Assembly (NCBI GenBank): GCA_940671915.1 | Contig: CALNVZ010002100.1 | Location: 18,106,640 to 18,170,639, forward strand | Direction: 5' to 3' | Origin: Paracentrotus lividus | Lineage: Eukaryota; Echinodermata; Echinoidea; Camarodonta; Echinidae | DNA length: 64,000 bases | Shown here: one piece after another, positions 1 to 12,000 of the stretch | Layout: every line of letters starts with the position of its first letter | Position numbering within the stretch: the stretch's first letter is position 1 | Notes under the pieces: model-generated | Databases searched by the model: none | Seen by the model: the letters and a program-made list of their open reading frames with translations, nothing else | What the model was told of the DNA's origin: nothing | Position numbers and translations under genes: made by a program

Positions 1-424
1 AAACTTTAACGCACTTTAGACTATTTCCAGATTTGACATCTTTACAGAAAATATTTAATTATATTTAGTATATCATTAAGTCATTTTATTAATGTTTTTA
101 AAATAATTATTAAGTTCGGTGATTTTTTTTTTTTAATGTATGGAGCAAGCTTGGTAATCTCAAAGGTCCTATGGCAACAATCACTATAGATAGATCCTTT
201 TGTGTATTCTCTCCTCTTTCGTCTCCACGAGTAATTTTCTTGTTATTGAAGAAGTTTGCAACAAGTGCAGCTGTAGTGCACTTCACAATACTGAGTGCAT
301 TGAAATTTTGCTTGATTTTTTCCCCCCGGCAAGTTACAAAAGTATCAAGTTATAAATTTTTGAATAATGAAGGAAACTGACGGCAGAAATATTATAATAT
401 GAAAAAAATGAGCAAAGAAAACTG

Positions 425-497
425 GGGTAGCCATCGGGATTCGAACCAGAGACGTCCTGGTTATAAGTTAGGCGCTCTACCATCCTGACGCATATAG
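425..497 (-). repeat. tRNA-derived SINE head (tRNA-like relic)
   Basis: On the minus strand this stretch has the layout of a tRNA gene: an A-box-like GGATGGTAGAGCGC, an anticodon-arm-like section, then a clear B box, GGTTCGAATCCC, about 40 bases further on. The 5' and 3' ends do not pair into an acceptor stem, so it is not a working tRNA. It is best read as the promoter head of a tRNA-derived SINE. The tail of such a SINE would lie at lower coordinates, where the sequence turns AT-rich. No second copy of this unit was seen in the window. Confidence 0.6.
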
Positions 498-880
498 ATC
501 AAATTGTTCATCGCCCAGAAATTTAGGAGGTTCGTTCCCCTCAATATCTCGTTACTCTCCAGTTTCGAGCATTGTTTAAGAGTTTTAACTCTCCCACTCG
601 AGTTCATATCTGAAGAGTTGAGTCGGAGTACATATGGGGTCGACCGCATCCGGGGCTATATCATATAGCACTCAGATGGTAGATTTGAGCAGCCTGACTA
701 GTAATCATGAAGGTCTTCTGGTTGTATTATCCCTTGTCTGGTATTCCCATGTTTCAGGATATTGGGTTCACATTTTCTTTGCTCATTTTGTTTACATAAG
801 ATATAAAATTTGTTAGCATAAAGTATTGATTTTTATTTGCTGTATTAATGATGTAGAATGAATATAATTATGTGCTTCAG
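498..880. other. No gene seen
   Basis: Mixed-composition sequence next to the tRNA-like unit. Short open frames exist, but none has splice context, domain signal or composition suggesting coding. It may include the rest of a decayed repeat. Confidence 0.4.
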
Positions 881-1125
881 GGAGGCCTTGGTGGCCCCAT
901 CTGATTCGCGGGTGTATTGGCATTATTTTTGATCCTTGTCGTAAGTGGATACAAAGAGGCCGAGGAGGCATCGGATCTCACTAGGAAGAGAAGAGTAACG
1001 GAGCTTAGTTATTAGGCAAATTCAGGAAAAGACCAGCCATTTTTCGGAGTGACATGAAGGAATTTCGAGAACTGGACTTCCGGGACCTGGCCTTACGCAG
1101 GGATTCATGCTTGTGTGCTACCTTT
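881..1125 (+). other. Exon-like segment, hydrophobic stretch plus basic tail (unidentified)
   Basis: The segment starts after a possible acceptor (TGTGCTTCAG ending at 880) and ends at a possible donor (TTT then GTAAGA at 1126). One frame reads a hydrophobic run, AGVLALFLILVV, followed by a charged tail, SGYKEAEEASDLTRKRR, and then a stop. A neighbouring frame carries on with KFRKRPAIFRSDMKEF and more charged residues up to the donor. A membrane helix with a basic cytoplasmic tail would fit, but at least one stop and one frame change interrupt it. The protein family is not recognised. It could be a decayed or mis-sequenced exon of a membrane protein, or chance. It lies upstream of the SUV39H exons and does not resemble the SUV39H N-terminus. 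Confidence 0.22.
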
Positions 1126-3480
1126 GTAAGACGCCGTTAAATCCTTTCTTTCATAATTTTTCTCTGCTATTAGTCTCGTGGAAAGCTTCTTTCACGGTTA
1201 AGATGTTTTCCAGAAAAGATCACAAAGTTACTGGGTGAGACATGTGTCAACTAAAGATCGAGGGCTAGCTCCCCGACAAATTTGCGGAGCTGGGTTGGGC
1301 CTTTCGTGTTTTTTTTGGTGGTGGTTTTTTTTCAGCGCTTTTATTTGCAACAATCATGTAATTATAATTTAAATTGGGACACATTTAATTTTACATGGTT
1401 CATCTTATTTTAATAGCCATTATCTATTTGTTAATCTTGTGTTTTCGTTCCTGTCCCTCAATTTAGATGCCTTAGCTACGGGTGGAGTGATGTAAATTCT
1501 ATTTGATCAGGATATTGATGACCGAGATTGTTTAATCGTTTTAGATTCTCGAAGGATTATTCCTCGCTTTCTTTTTCGGGCACAAAATTGCGGGCATGAA
1601 TTGACATTGCTTTTAGCAAATATATTTAGATCTAACGTTAGACTGTCACATATATAAAGTTGTGTTCATCATATTTAAAATAATAATTGGATAAATTTTG
1701 CCTTTATGTTATATGATTAGATGTTGTATTGATAGTTATAGTTTATTGTTTTTCATGATAGAAAAAATGTTCATATGTCATAGCCACATTCCATATTGAA
1801 TCATCATAGCTTGTGATGGTGATATATGTTTTCATATATGTTCTTCCCTTTGAAGTGGTGGCTGGTCAATTACTCGAAGATAACTCTAACATTGATTAGG
1901 ACAATAGTTATATTCGTGTAATCTGGGTCTGTTTTGGCTTGATCTTTGAGCTGAGGATTTATATTATATTAACATTATTTTTCTCACTAAGTTTACTGTT
2001 ATGCCTTACCAGTCAACCTAAAAGATCACATACAGCTGCAACGCACCATCTCGGATGTTAAGCAGTACTGTTATAAGATGGCTTGTTCTGGGTCAACTCT
2101 TCTTATGGTTGATGACAGCACTTCTCCAATGGAGATAATTTTGAGCGAAATTCGGAAGCTTTTAATAACCTACTTTATTCTCGTTCTAATACAAAATAAA
2201 TTAACATAATCTTTATTTATTTAGTGGGGTCATTGGCAATATAGATTTTATCATTTATTCATAGTATATATATTTTGTTTATAGTAGAGAATTTTTAAGA
2301 CCAACTCTCATATAGATGATTTAAATAAATATAGATCCAGACACTTCAGTTCAGCACGTGGGTGGCTGTCGTGCACTCTTACATGACATGTTCTTTAACT
2401 ATATTCTTTAGAACGTTCACTGACTTACTTCATATATGGAATAGAATACTAGTCGCTGTTGGGATTGCCTGATCCGATTGAATCATCGTAATTCATCTCC
2501 GCGATGAATCGATACGTTCTAAGTTGGTGGTCGCCCCAAATCCCATTTCTTCTTATGGTGGTTCGGCGCACCGGTATTCTCGTTTCTTATCACCCAACGT
2601 AATCGATGTAATATAATGATGTTTATTTTATCGCGCAAGGCTGAGTGGCAGTCGCCCACCACAACCACCCGCTCGTAGCCTGTGCATGCCGCGCCCCGTC
2701 GACAATTGCGCCTTAGGGAGGTAACGGGACACTTTTTAGTTTTGTTTTTGTCTAATTTTCGTGTGTCTACAGTTCCTTTGAGTGTACCAAGGTCATTTTT
2801 ATTACCCTGATCGGTGGATCTTGAGCCAACTTCGCTTCACACATCGAATAAATTAATTCTCAACACAACAATCACCTCGTCCACGCGCCTTTGAGGGTTT
2901 GGCAGTTCGTAGGAAAGTAGGGTCACCCTCCAGCACGCATGCATGGCAGTTCATCAAAATGACAATTCCTCCTGACAACACGTTTAACAATATATCAAAA
3001 CTATTGATTATTTCTATGACCAGGATATACACTTTATGATTGTCAAATGGTCATCAGTTGTGAATAAAAAGCCATATAATCCGAGCACAGGCGCTATAGC
3101 AATTGTACAGTGCAAGCTATGTGTAACCGTTTATTGCAGTCTACAGTACAATGCACATGCATGAAGCTGCCGCGCTTCCAAGCTCAGAGCAGCTGGCTAG
3201 CTGTTCAAGCTGTCCAAGGTGTGACTCACAAGAATAGGCTCCTCCGACGCCGAGCGGCCCATCTTGGGGGCGGATTAAACAAAAACACTAAAAACCGTTT
3301 ACCAGCTTATTTCTGAGAGATTTCAAGTCATTTTCAGCATGTCAATCGTTAAAAGGAAGGAATCTATCTTAGCAACATGCAATTTTGGCCATTATTAGCA
3401 AATATTGTGTATTTTCCTCCGTGTTGTATACTTTAACATCATCCATTAGTTTTCTCTCAAAGGTCAATTTTTAAAAAGAT
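1126..3480. other. Non-coding, probable intergenic or 5' intron; no gene seen
   Basis: Mostly AT-rich. A more GC-balanced stretch at about 2440-2720 (several CpG-containing strings, for example CGCACCGG and GCGCCCCGTCGAC) could be a promoter-proximal region for the downstream methyltransferase gene, but no first exon or core promoter could be pinned down. An open frame of 68 codons at 3110-3316 has no family resemblance or splice context and is not called. Confidence 0.35.
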
Positions 3481-3486
3481 AGTATA

Positions 3487-4383
3487 GTAACGTGTGGGAC
3501 AAGTAACGCGTGGGACACTTTTGTCAGCTGTGCAATAATAATACTGTAAAATGACACACCTTTACTTGGAAAATGTTGAGTTTGGTATTTATTTAGCACG
3601 TGAGACAATACAAGAAGTTCGACTTCCATTTCCTAATGGAAATGTTTATGTACTCACTAAAAATCAATTTATTATTAACTATTATACATAAATAATGTAC
3701 TTTAAGATATATTTTATGAAGATTATGAAATTGTCTGATGAAATAGGGTCTTTCAGATTATATTATTGTAATCAGGACTACTACCCCCTGGGATAATTTA
3801 CGCCCCAGGACAATACCCCCCAAAATAGGGTGGGGGTTAGGTGTAGGGTTATGGGGTAGAGTTTTTGGAGGGGGGGTAGTTTATAATTGTGCAGCCTCTA
3901 TGCCAAGAAAAACATTTATTGTTTGATAGATATACGAGAATTCAAAAAAGAAAAAAAAATTCATCACATGTAGCGAAAATCCAAAAAGCATTGTTTCCCC
4001 TTGGGGAAAAGTAATTTTTCATTACTTTTAGTTTAATTAAAGTCTTGGTGATGGGAAATACAAATATGTAGATGCACTCTCATGTTAACTGGACTTTAAT
4101 GCTTAAACAAGTTTTTATAGGAATTCCACTTCCTTTTGGGCAAAACCTTCTTGTACTTCATACGTTTTACACATGTTGTCCACGTGTTTACTGGAAATGT
4201 CCCACCGCGTTAACAAATCTAATTAAAATTGTGTTAATTAGATGAATCAGACTAAAACTTTTTTCTTCTGATTATGAATGAAGCCTACTGTATATTTGGT
4301 CTTTTGAAAGTCTCATGAAATTAATCATTATTTTTTTCTGCAAATAGAACTAAAAAATGACCTAAAAAGTAACGCGTGGGACA
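3487..4383. repeat. Repeat element marked by GTAACGCGTGGGACA motifs
   Basis: The 15-base motif GTAACGYGTGGGACA occurs twice in tandem at 3487-3501 and 3503-3517 with one base between. It occurs again in the same direction at 4369-4383, and once reversed and slightly degraded (TGTCCCACCGCGTTAAC) at about 4199. AT-rich sequence lies between. The bracketing suggests a non-autonomous element about 0.9 kb long, bounded by or carrying these motifs. The family is not recognised. Similar GTAACG-type motifs recur at 13.1-14.4 kb. Confidence 0.45.
3779..3890. repeat. CCCC/GGACAAT-type short repeat element
   Basis: A C-rich half (TACCCCCTGGGATAATTTACGCCCCAGGACAATACC) is followed by a G-rich half with GGGTTAGGTGTAGGGTTATG. 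The two halves partly pair. The same lexicon (GGACAAT/GGATAACT next to C runs, with TAACCCTA-like strings) recurs at about 20213-20345 and 50560-50790, so this looks like a dispersed short inverted-repeat element. It lies inside the GTAACG element. Confidence 0.4.
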
Positions 4384-4389
4384 TGCCAA

Positions 4390-5170
4390 TTTTTGGTAAC
4401 CATCCCTCATTTGCATATTAAATTAGTTGAGAAATCTGGAAATCATAATTATGAATAACTTGTCATTCAGACTTTAGGGTCCCACTACTATTGGGATTAG
4501 AAATGTGTTAAACTTTAAAGATATCTTTTATAAAAAGCCAAAATTCCTTAATGTCCGCAACGTGTTACTGCAATTTTTTAATTTATGCAAATATTTCAAT
4601 GTATCATTGTCATTCATAGACATTTTTTTTTATTCTCGTTATAAAATTCATGTACTTTACCATCTGGCTTTGAATGACATCCAAGTTTGTCTTAATTTGA
4701 ACCCATTTGAAAATTTCAAATCGTGAGTGATCAAATAGCTTTGACTTGCCCAGATACAAAGAAATATAGGAAGGCTTTCATTTAGAGTCAATTTCGTTTG
4801 CAAAAAAGTAGAAAAATCACGGGGAAAAACCAATGGACCAAGATGCAAACTGCCACCAAAACTGCCAACCCTTACTCCCACTTTCACTATTACTAGGTCA
4901 ATGACTTGTATCGACTTAGTAAACCTATGAGTGCATCTGATAATCCAACATTTATAAACAAGTTGAAAATTGGGCTGTGGTGTGGGCTACTCATACAAAA
5001 AAAAAAATTAAAGCCATGTTGCACAAAACTCAATTTTTCATGCTCATTTGCACACGCTGGCTCTGCCCATTCATGATCTTGGAAGCCATGTGGATACAAC
5101 ACTAAAAATCGATTCATCTTCTTTAAGTAGGCCTTCTCAATTTTAATATGTTATTGTTTTCAGAAATTAT
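4390..5170. other. AT-rich non-coding, no gene seen
   Basis: Overlapping short open frames on both strands are uninterrupted only because stops are sparse locally. None shows a domain, splice context or composition bias. Confidence 0.4.
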
Positions 5171-5173
5171 TTT

Positions 5174-5418
5174 TACTGTAATCGGTGGAATATTCCGCGC
5201 TACATTAATTTTCGCAGAATTTCGTGCAAAGATCGGCTGGCCGTCGAATTAAAAAAACCACACGAATATGAGGAGCATGTTTGTTTATGCATATATTGGG
5301 TGCGGTTCAATTGCTTGCTTTACTAACATGCAGCGTGAATTAAGAACACTGTGAACATTCTTTGAGAAGCCGCTCAGCGCAAAAAAATTATTCGTGCGAA
5401 AATAAGTGAATACAGTTA
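5174..5418. mobile_element. MITE, TACTGTAWTCG family, copy 1
   Basis: An approximately 245-bp element begins TACTGTAATCGGTGG and ends with GTGAATACAGTTA, whose reverse complement (TAACTGTATTCAC) matches the start. The ends abut TA dinucleotides, typical of Tc1/mariner-type insertions. The interior is rich in TTTTCGC/GCGAAA strings and contains CTGAGCGGC-like sequence shared with the copy at 12531-12762. It has no coding capacity. Confidence 0.65.
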
Positions 5419-5967
5419 ATTAGTGATAACACCATTTGATTAGTGAAGTTCATTTCAGTAAAATAAACAGCAAGAATAAAAAATGGAGACATCCAAAACT
5501 AAGGTTTGAATAATGGCCAATACTATCAAGAATATATTGGAAACTTAAGTGTCACTCGCCTCCTGAAAGTCCTTCACACCTATTAAATCTGCTGCTAGTG
5601 TGGTATGGGGCAAGTTACGTCTTTTTTGGAGGCCTTGTCCCAGGCACCTAACCCCATCTGGACTCCGGTCGGGGAAATAATCAGTATACTTAAGCGCCAA
5701 ACAAGATTTTTTTAATTACAGAAGAAACTGAAATACTAAACCACTGGCAAGATTGTGATTCTCTTCATACTTTCATTACATGTATAAAAACAGGTGGCAA
5801 CATGTGCTGAAGTCAGCAATACAAACATAATTTGGGTTCAAATTGCTAGTGCTATTCTTGCTTCCAGGCTGATTTTGTAGTGCCTAGCCCTAGGCCAGTA
5901 ATGTTTATTGTAATTCGAGTGGTACTTGTTACTTACTCTTTTTTTTACCACACTCTTTTTTTTTCAG

Positions 5968-6039
5968 AAAAGTCTGCTCCTCTAGCTCTGGAGAGGAATA
6001 TGAAGTGGAGCAGATCAATTGATTACAAGAGATGGAAAT
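5968..6039 (+). CDS. SUV39H: SUV39H exon 2, start of chromodomain
   Basis: A T-rich tract ending in CAG precedes 5968, and a strong donor (AAT then GTAAGT) follows 6039. One frame reads SSSSGEEYEVEQI. A shifted frame continues IDYKR, and the last codons give GN. EEYEVE contains the first aromatic-cage tyrosine of chromodomains. Joined in phase 0 to exon 3 (NTEWYLVKW) it completes the chromodomain start. At least one indel breaks the frame near 6018-6032. Confidence 0.8.
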
Positions 6040-9000
6040 GTAAGTTGTTTTGACATTCCTATTCTACAAAGGTGGACATGGAATTTTCAGGCTCACGCAA
6101 TCATAAAACAATTTGTGAGAATGCTTTGTGGATAACCTTTTTTTTTACCAAAGAGAAAGGGGTTAGAAAACAATAAGATCATAAGCACATCAGAGGTGCA
6201 AACTCATGTTTTTTTTCACATTAAAACTGTGTAAATTGCTCAAACCTTTACCATTGCTTGAGATTTCACCTTGTATCACAAATACACCCTCATTTCCATA
6301 TCCTATTTTTGGTAATGTTTACATTTTCTTAAGTGTCATTAATTAATGTTAATTAACGATAAAACGGCCATTTTGCGTGTACCCCAAGAAATAACAAGTT
6401 AAAAATATCACTTGAAATGCGATTTTCTGGGTCTGAAATTTGAGACTACCCCATGGTGGTTTTTTTTTTTTATATAGGTCTGCTTTGTTTTTTCACATGG
6501 CAATTCCAATGGTATCATTTAAATAGTCTGCCTCCAACAGGAAAAAAAAGTTATCATGCTTAGGGAATCTGATGTATGCTGTGTAACCTGGCTGCACTCA
6601 AGTGACGCTTGCTGAACCTTTCAACTAATGTGTCATGTCATGCAAGGTACAGACAGATATTTTTTTTGCATAAAGTAGGGCAAAGTTCCACTCTACAGCA
6701 ATGGTATCCATTGATCTGGTCGAAAAGACAAACCATTTTTCAAGCTGTGACTATTTTGGAGAATTCTTAAAAAAATTAGTGCTGAGATTTTGTTGCATTC
6801 AACTGTGGGGTAATTCACAATATAATCATATAACATATTACATTCCTTTCCATTATATTGGGTTTGAATTTTCCTCTTATTACATAAGGCATACTCCTAT
6901 CAAGTATCTGTGGAAAATTCTAGAAATTTGATGAATGGGAAAGTATATTTTTTTAAAATTTTTATCCAATCTAATAAAAATTAGTCCCATTGCTGTCTTA
7001 CTGGTCACAATGTAAAGGTCAACAGAATCCATGATAAGATGAGTGATGAAACAAGTAAGTTTTCTTTTTTTATGGGGGGTGTTTTTGTTGTCAGATTTCT
7101 GGATTTTTAACTGTTTTAATCATGAAATCTGTAATCCTGTACACCTGTTCATACTAATAATCTTTGATAGCCACTTAATATGTGAAAACCCATCATTACA
7201 CTTGGCATTTGGGCAAAACGCAGAAGGTTTTCAAACGAATATGGAATTTAGAAATATTTGCAAGAAATTATCATATTTTTCAAAAGTACTGGTACAGAAT
7301 TAATGAAATTTGAATTGAAGCATTTCAGATATATCTTCAGTGCTCTCTGAAATTTTGGTAAGAATGTACTTCATTCCAAACAAGAAATATTGACATGAAT
7401 AAAAGTAGTTTAATACGTATGTAAAGTAATACATGAAATTGCCTGTATTTTCTTGTCATTATTGAGGAGTTCTAGGAGACCAACTTCCTCCTGAATAATT
7501 CTTTTTAAATTATTTGCTAATGGCTGAGAAATACCATGTACGATTGTTTCCTGCAAAATTTCAGAAAATTGTCCAACAGTATTTTTTTAATACAAATGTT
7601 TTTGTTTATATATGCCTTCTATGTGTAATATGACACCGCGGCCGTAAAATTGCTAATTAGCATAAAACTTAATTACATTTTTTTCACTTTTAGTCTTGTA
7701 TTTGTAGTTCATATCATGAACAATATCAATAAACAAAAAAGCATTTTCAGTCATTTTTTTTTTCTAATTTGACCCTGTACAACAGTGTGCACCCCTGATG
7801 TTGCATATGATCAATACGTTATTGCATCCTTTGCATCAGAACACAAAAAAATGGTGTAGCTACATATATATACTTAAAACAAGTGTACATGGACATGTTG
7901 GATTGTAGGTTTACTCGGAAACAAAGATAGTACAACTGAAATCTTTCAAGAATATGTGGACTGGTTTCTGAGTGGGTGAGAAAGTGCTATTGTAATCCTT
8001 TCCTTGTCTGTGCCCTAGTGTATTGGGTACAAGTGATATTCTAGGGATGTATTGCTTTGTTGTCAGTGAAAATGATCTACATGAATTTGCACTTTTATAG
8101 AATATATCATTTTTGTCTGTTGCTTTCTTTTATCAAAGTGGAAAGATTTGTTTAATCTCTTTCTTTTTTCCTTTTTTTTTGTCAATGAACCTCTTTCAGA
8201 ATACAGAATGGTACTTGGTCAAGTGGGTAGGATATCCTTCTACTGATAATTCATGGGAGCCTAAGAAGAATCTGGGCAACAGCAAGAAACTTCTCAGGAA
8301 ATATCATAAGAACTACCATAAAGCTTGCCTAACCCGCACTGAAATACTCAAGCAGAAGAAACAACTGGAGAAAAGCTTGAAACAGGTTTGTGTTAGAAAG
8401 TGAGGAGAATTTAGGTAGAATGGTTTTGAATTGAAAATTTACAGTAAATGAGGTGTTTGAGTTTGGGTACATTTGACAGAATATGAAATATTATTAAATG
8501 AAACACTAATGCACAAAATTTCAAGCTAAGGATTAGTCAAACCTTTTATCTCGTTGCTTCTTGTTTCAGATTGTCTTTAAAAAAAAAAAAATCTAATGGA
8601 CATGTACATGTACAGGTAGTTCATGATGTGTTCATAGTGTTTATATCATCAATAGGGGTAAATGATGTGATTGAATTTGAGTTCATCATAGTCGCTGAGG
8701 GCAGGTTTCTAATAAATTTCTGAATTCACCCCTTTTATCATTTTAACCTTTTTCCTATTTGGATGCCTTGTTAAGACCCGTAATGTTGCAGTGAAGCATA
8801 ATGTTATACCAACCCATTATTTCCGTCCGGGACCAAACTTTGATGTCACCATCCGAAAGGCGTGACTGGGATACCAACCTCGGTCCGATCTGCATCAGTT
8901 TGGAGGCTAATTTTATTTTTCCATTGTGTAATGAATTCAAATGAATTTAATTATTTTCTTTCAATAGGCCTACAAACTTACAAGAATCTGACTGACTTCA

Positions 9001-12000
9001 AATGTTGGTCCCAGACATAAATAATGCATTGTTGCGACATATCCAGTCATAACATGCATGTACATATTGCTTGTACAGTCCACTCCCATTTTAACAAATG
9101 CTCAGCTCGGGATGATAACAAAGTCATCTATTTGTGGTCATTATAATGGAGTACTACTACAGTGTGGTACATTTCTTGTCACAATTTTTTTTGCATATTG
9201 TTTCTTGCAATTATTCTCCACAAATAATCAGTCAAAAATATGTTTTCCATCTGTCCTGTTTTATATACTTTTATACATTTACAATCTTTTCAACCATATG
9301 TTCATTGTAGCTTGCTCAGAAGAAGCGGTCTGACAAGTGGAAAGAGTCTGAGTCCAAGGCACTTACTGATGTCCTCAAATCCTTGGTCAAGAAAGAACTG
9401 AAATCTTGGGAGAAGGAGCTCAACTCCAAGTGCCAGAATGAAGCTCCCATCACTGTCCTCAACGACGTTGACCTAGAAGGACCTCCACAGGACTTCGTCT
9501 ACGTCAATGACTACATAGCAGGGACAGGCGTCGACATCCCCACGGACCCCTTGGTCGGCTGTGAATGTGAAAACTGCTCCTCAGAATCAGAGAGCATGTG
9601 CTGTCCCCAGAACGGCGGTGTTAAATTTGCATACAACAAACAAAAACTTGTGAAAGCGAAACCAGGAACGCCCATCTACGAGTGCAATAAAAGGTGTAGG
9701 TGTGGAGTGAAGTGTCCCAACAGGGTGGTTCAACTGGGTAGGAAGCATAAGCTTGTCATCTTCAGAACAGGTGATGGAAGAGGCTGGGGTGTGAGGACGT
9801 GCTAAGTAAGCCATATCAACGAAGAAATCTCATTCGTACTATGGAATGATTGTATAGAAAGAGTTTAAAAAGCCTTTAGATTCTGTCGCGTCATTATTCC
9901 TTTTTATTATTCACTTTATTTTCTTTTTTTTTTTGTTCTTTCCATCTACAATGAAAAGCATTGGGGAAAATACTCAAGGTAACCATCTTGACAAAAAATA
10001 CACATGTACATCTACTAAGATTGAGGCTTTTTTTTTGTGTGTGTTGTGAGTTATTTTTCATTTTAAAAGAAAATCTATAAGCCTTATTGTCACTTCATGG
10101 GCATTCCTTCGGGCCAGTCAAACGGGGAAGTTCAAACATTCAATATCATGGGCAGAAGGCATTTCAACGAGGTGTAATTAGTGGTTGTAATGTTGTACAT
10201 TTGCGTGTGTCTTTCAGCAAATATGAGTCATGTTGGTGGAGTAAATAATAGGGGAATGGGGTTCTCTCAGTTTGTCCTCTGATTTGTGAAGTTATTTACA
10301 TTGGTTAATGTGAAGTCTTAGTTATTGCACATTATTTTTGCAAAATAGATGGTACCAGGGCCTATAGGAGATACACAAACTTTGCCCTCCCTTCTTTGTT
10401 AAAGTAAGAAAGAATAAAAGAATGATAGACATTTAACGGCCTCTGGAGGGGCAGATGAAAATATTCCTCAATAGATTAGATGAGCCTGAAAAAAACCAGA
10501 GAGGTTCCTTGAGATTAATGTTCATGGGAAAAAATCTTTGCCAGGAATAATGTGTGACACCCTACATTCACCTTCAGGCAACCAAGATCTCGCCCTGCAT
10601 AGTTTTAACTAAAGTGATCAAGATACCTCACATTCTAATGTGACCAATTTGATTGATAGAAAATTAATGACATATTCATGATTGACATACTCTGTCATTT
10701 TTTATTAAATCCAGATTATTACGAGCAGGAAGGCAGAGCGAAGAGGGAAGATCTATGATGCTAATGAGAAGACAATATCTTTTTGATCTAGACTACAACG
10801 ATGACGATTGCCCTTTCACAGTGTGAGCTGCGTCAATATGGCAACATATCACACTTTGTGAACCATTCTGTAAGTTTATGCTAGCAGGTGCACGAGACAA
10901 CGTCTAACGTCACATTCTTGGCTAATTCTTCTCTTTATGCAATTGTTTCTGTCTTTGCCAAAAAAATAAAAATCCCCTTGTGGCAAAATTTCCCCTCGAT
11001 GATAGGGACGAATATTTCTTTAAAAAAAAAAAAAAAAATATAGAGTAGAATAGTAGATACATGTATGCAGGAATGTGGATGCATTTATATACAGTGTGTA
11101 TCAGGTTGGTTCCCAGATTAGCCACATTGCTGCAGTGACACCAGGAACTGAATTATCATTATTATTGAATTTGCCAATCTCTTCAGGTTTTCTTCAATTC
11201 CTGTCATACTCACGATTAATGAGCATACATGTATGAGAATTTTATGAGATGTATGCCTACTTTCTCATATCTCCCAATATTGCAAACAATGTGTTTCCTA
11301 GCAGAGTTATATAAAGTATGAGATATAAGAAGTAATAGCCTATCGCGTGATTCCAGTCCCAAAAGTTTTTAGTATTTTAATAGCTATGAGAGTGGACGTA
11401 CCACTGTCAACGACCCAATCTTGTGTGTGTAGTGCTAGTAAAACTTATCCTTTAATCTCAAGTACCTGTGTAATTAAGATAAACTGGAGTACAAGTTGGA
11501 ATAAACAATATTTTTTTTAAGTATGAAAATTAATCACATTCTAAAAGTGTTTGATATTTCCATAAAGTAGGAAAATCAGGCTTTCTTCTGCAATTTTTTT
11601 CATCCCATCTAGTGCTGTAGATCTCGAGATATGACCAGTTTTCTATAATCCAGAAAAAAATGTACTTTGTGCATGCTTCTCTGGGTTTCGCTCATAATAG
11701 CCATGAATTCAGTGCACCGAGACAATAGATAGTGTAATTTCGATTAGCTCATCGCCGCACAAAATTTATCATATCTTTTGTTTTACAAAAGCAAATTATA
11801 CAAAACAAAGTGCTTCAGCAAGAAGAATCTTATATGGCTTTTAGTTGGCACCACACTCAAAATCATTTGAGAACATTTCATACCTAAGTATTTTTTCCCC
11901 AACTGTACCATTTTTTTTGGACACAGACTGTAGTGTGTAGGTGATTTGCCTTGATCCCATGCTGTCTTGTATTGGTCTCTTCAAATGAATATCATAATTA

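Noticed and set aside
425-497. Functional tRNA gene on the minus strand
   Set aside because: The acceptor ends do not pair and the anticodon stem is poor; it fits a SINE head.
8113-8199. N-terminal extension of the chromodomain exon in the same open frame
   Set aside because: It is a pyrimidine-rich intron end followed by CAG; the chromodomain start is supplied by the exon at 5968-6039.
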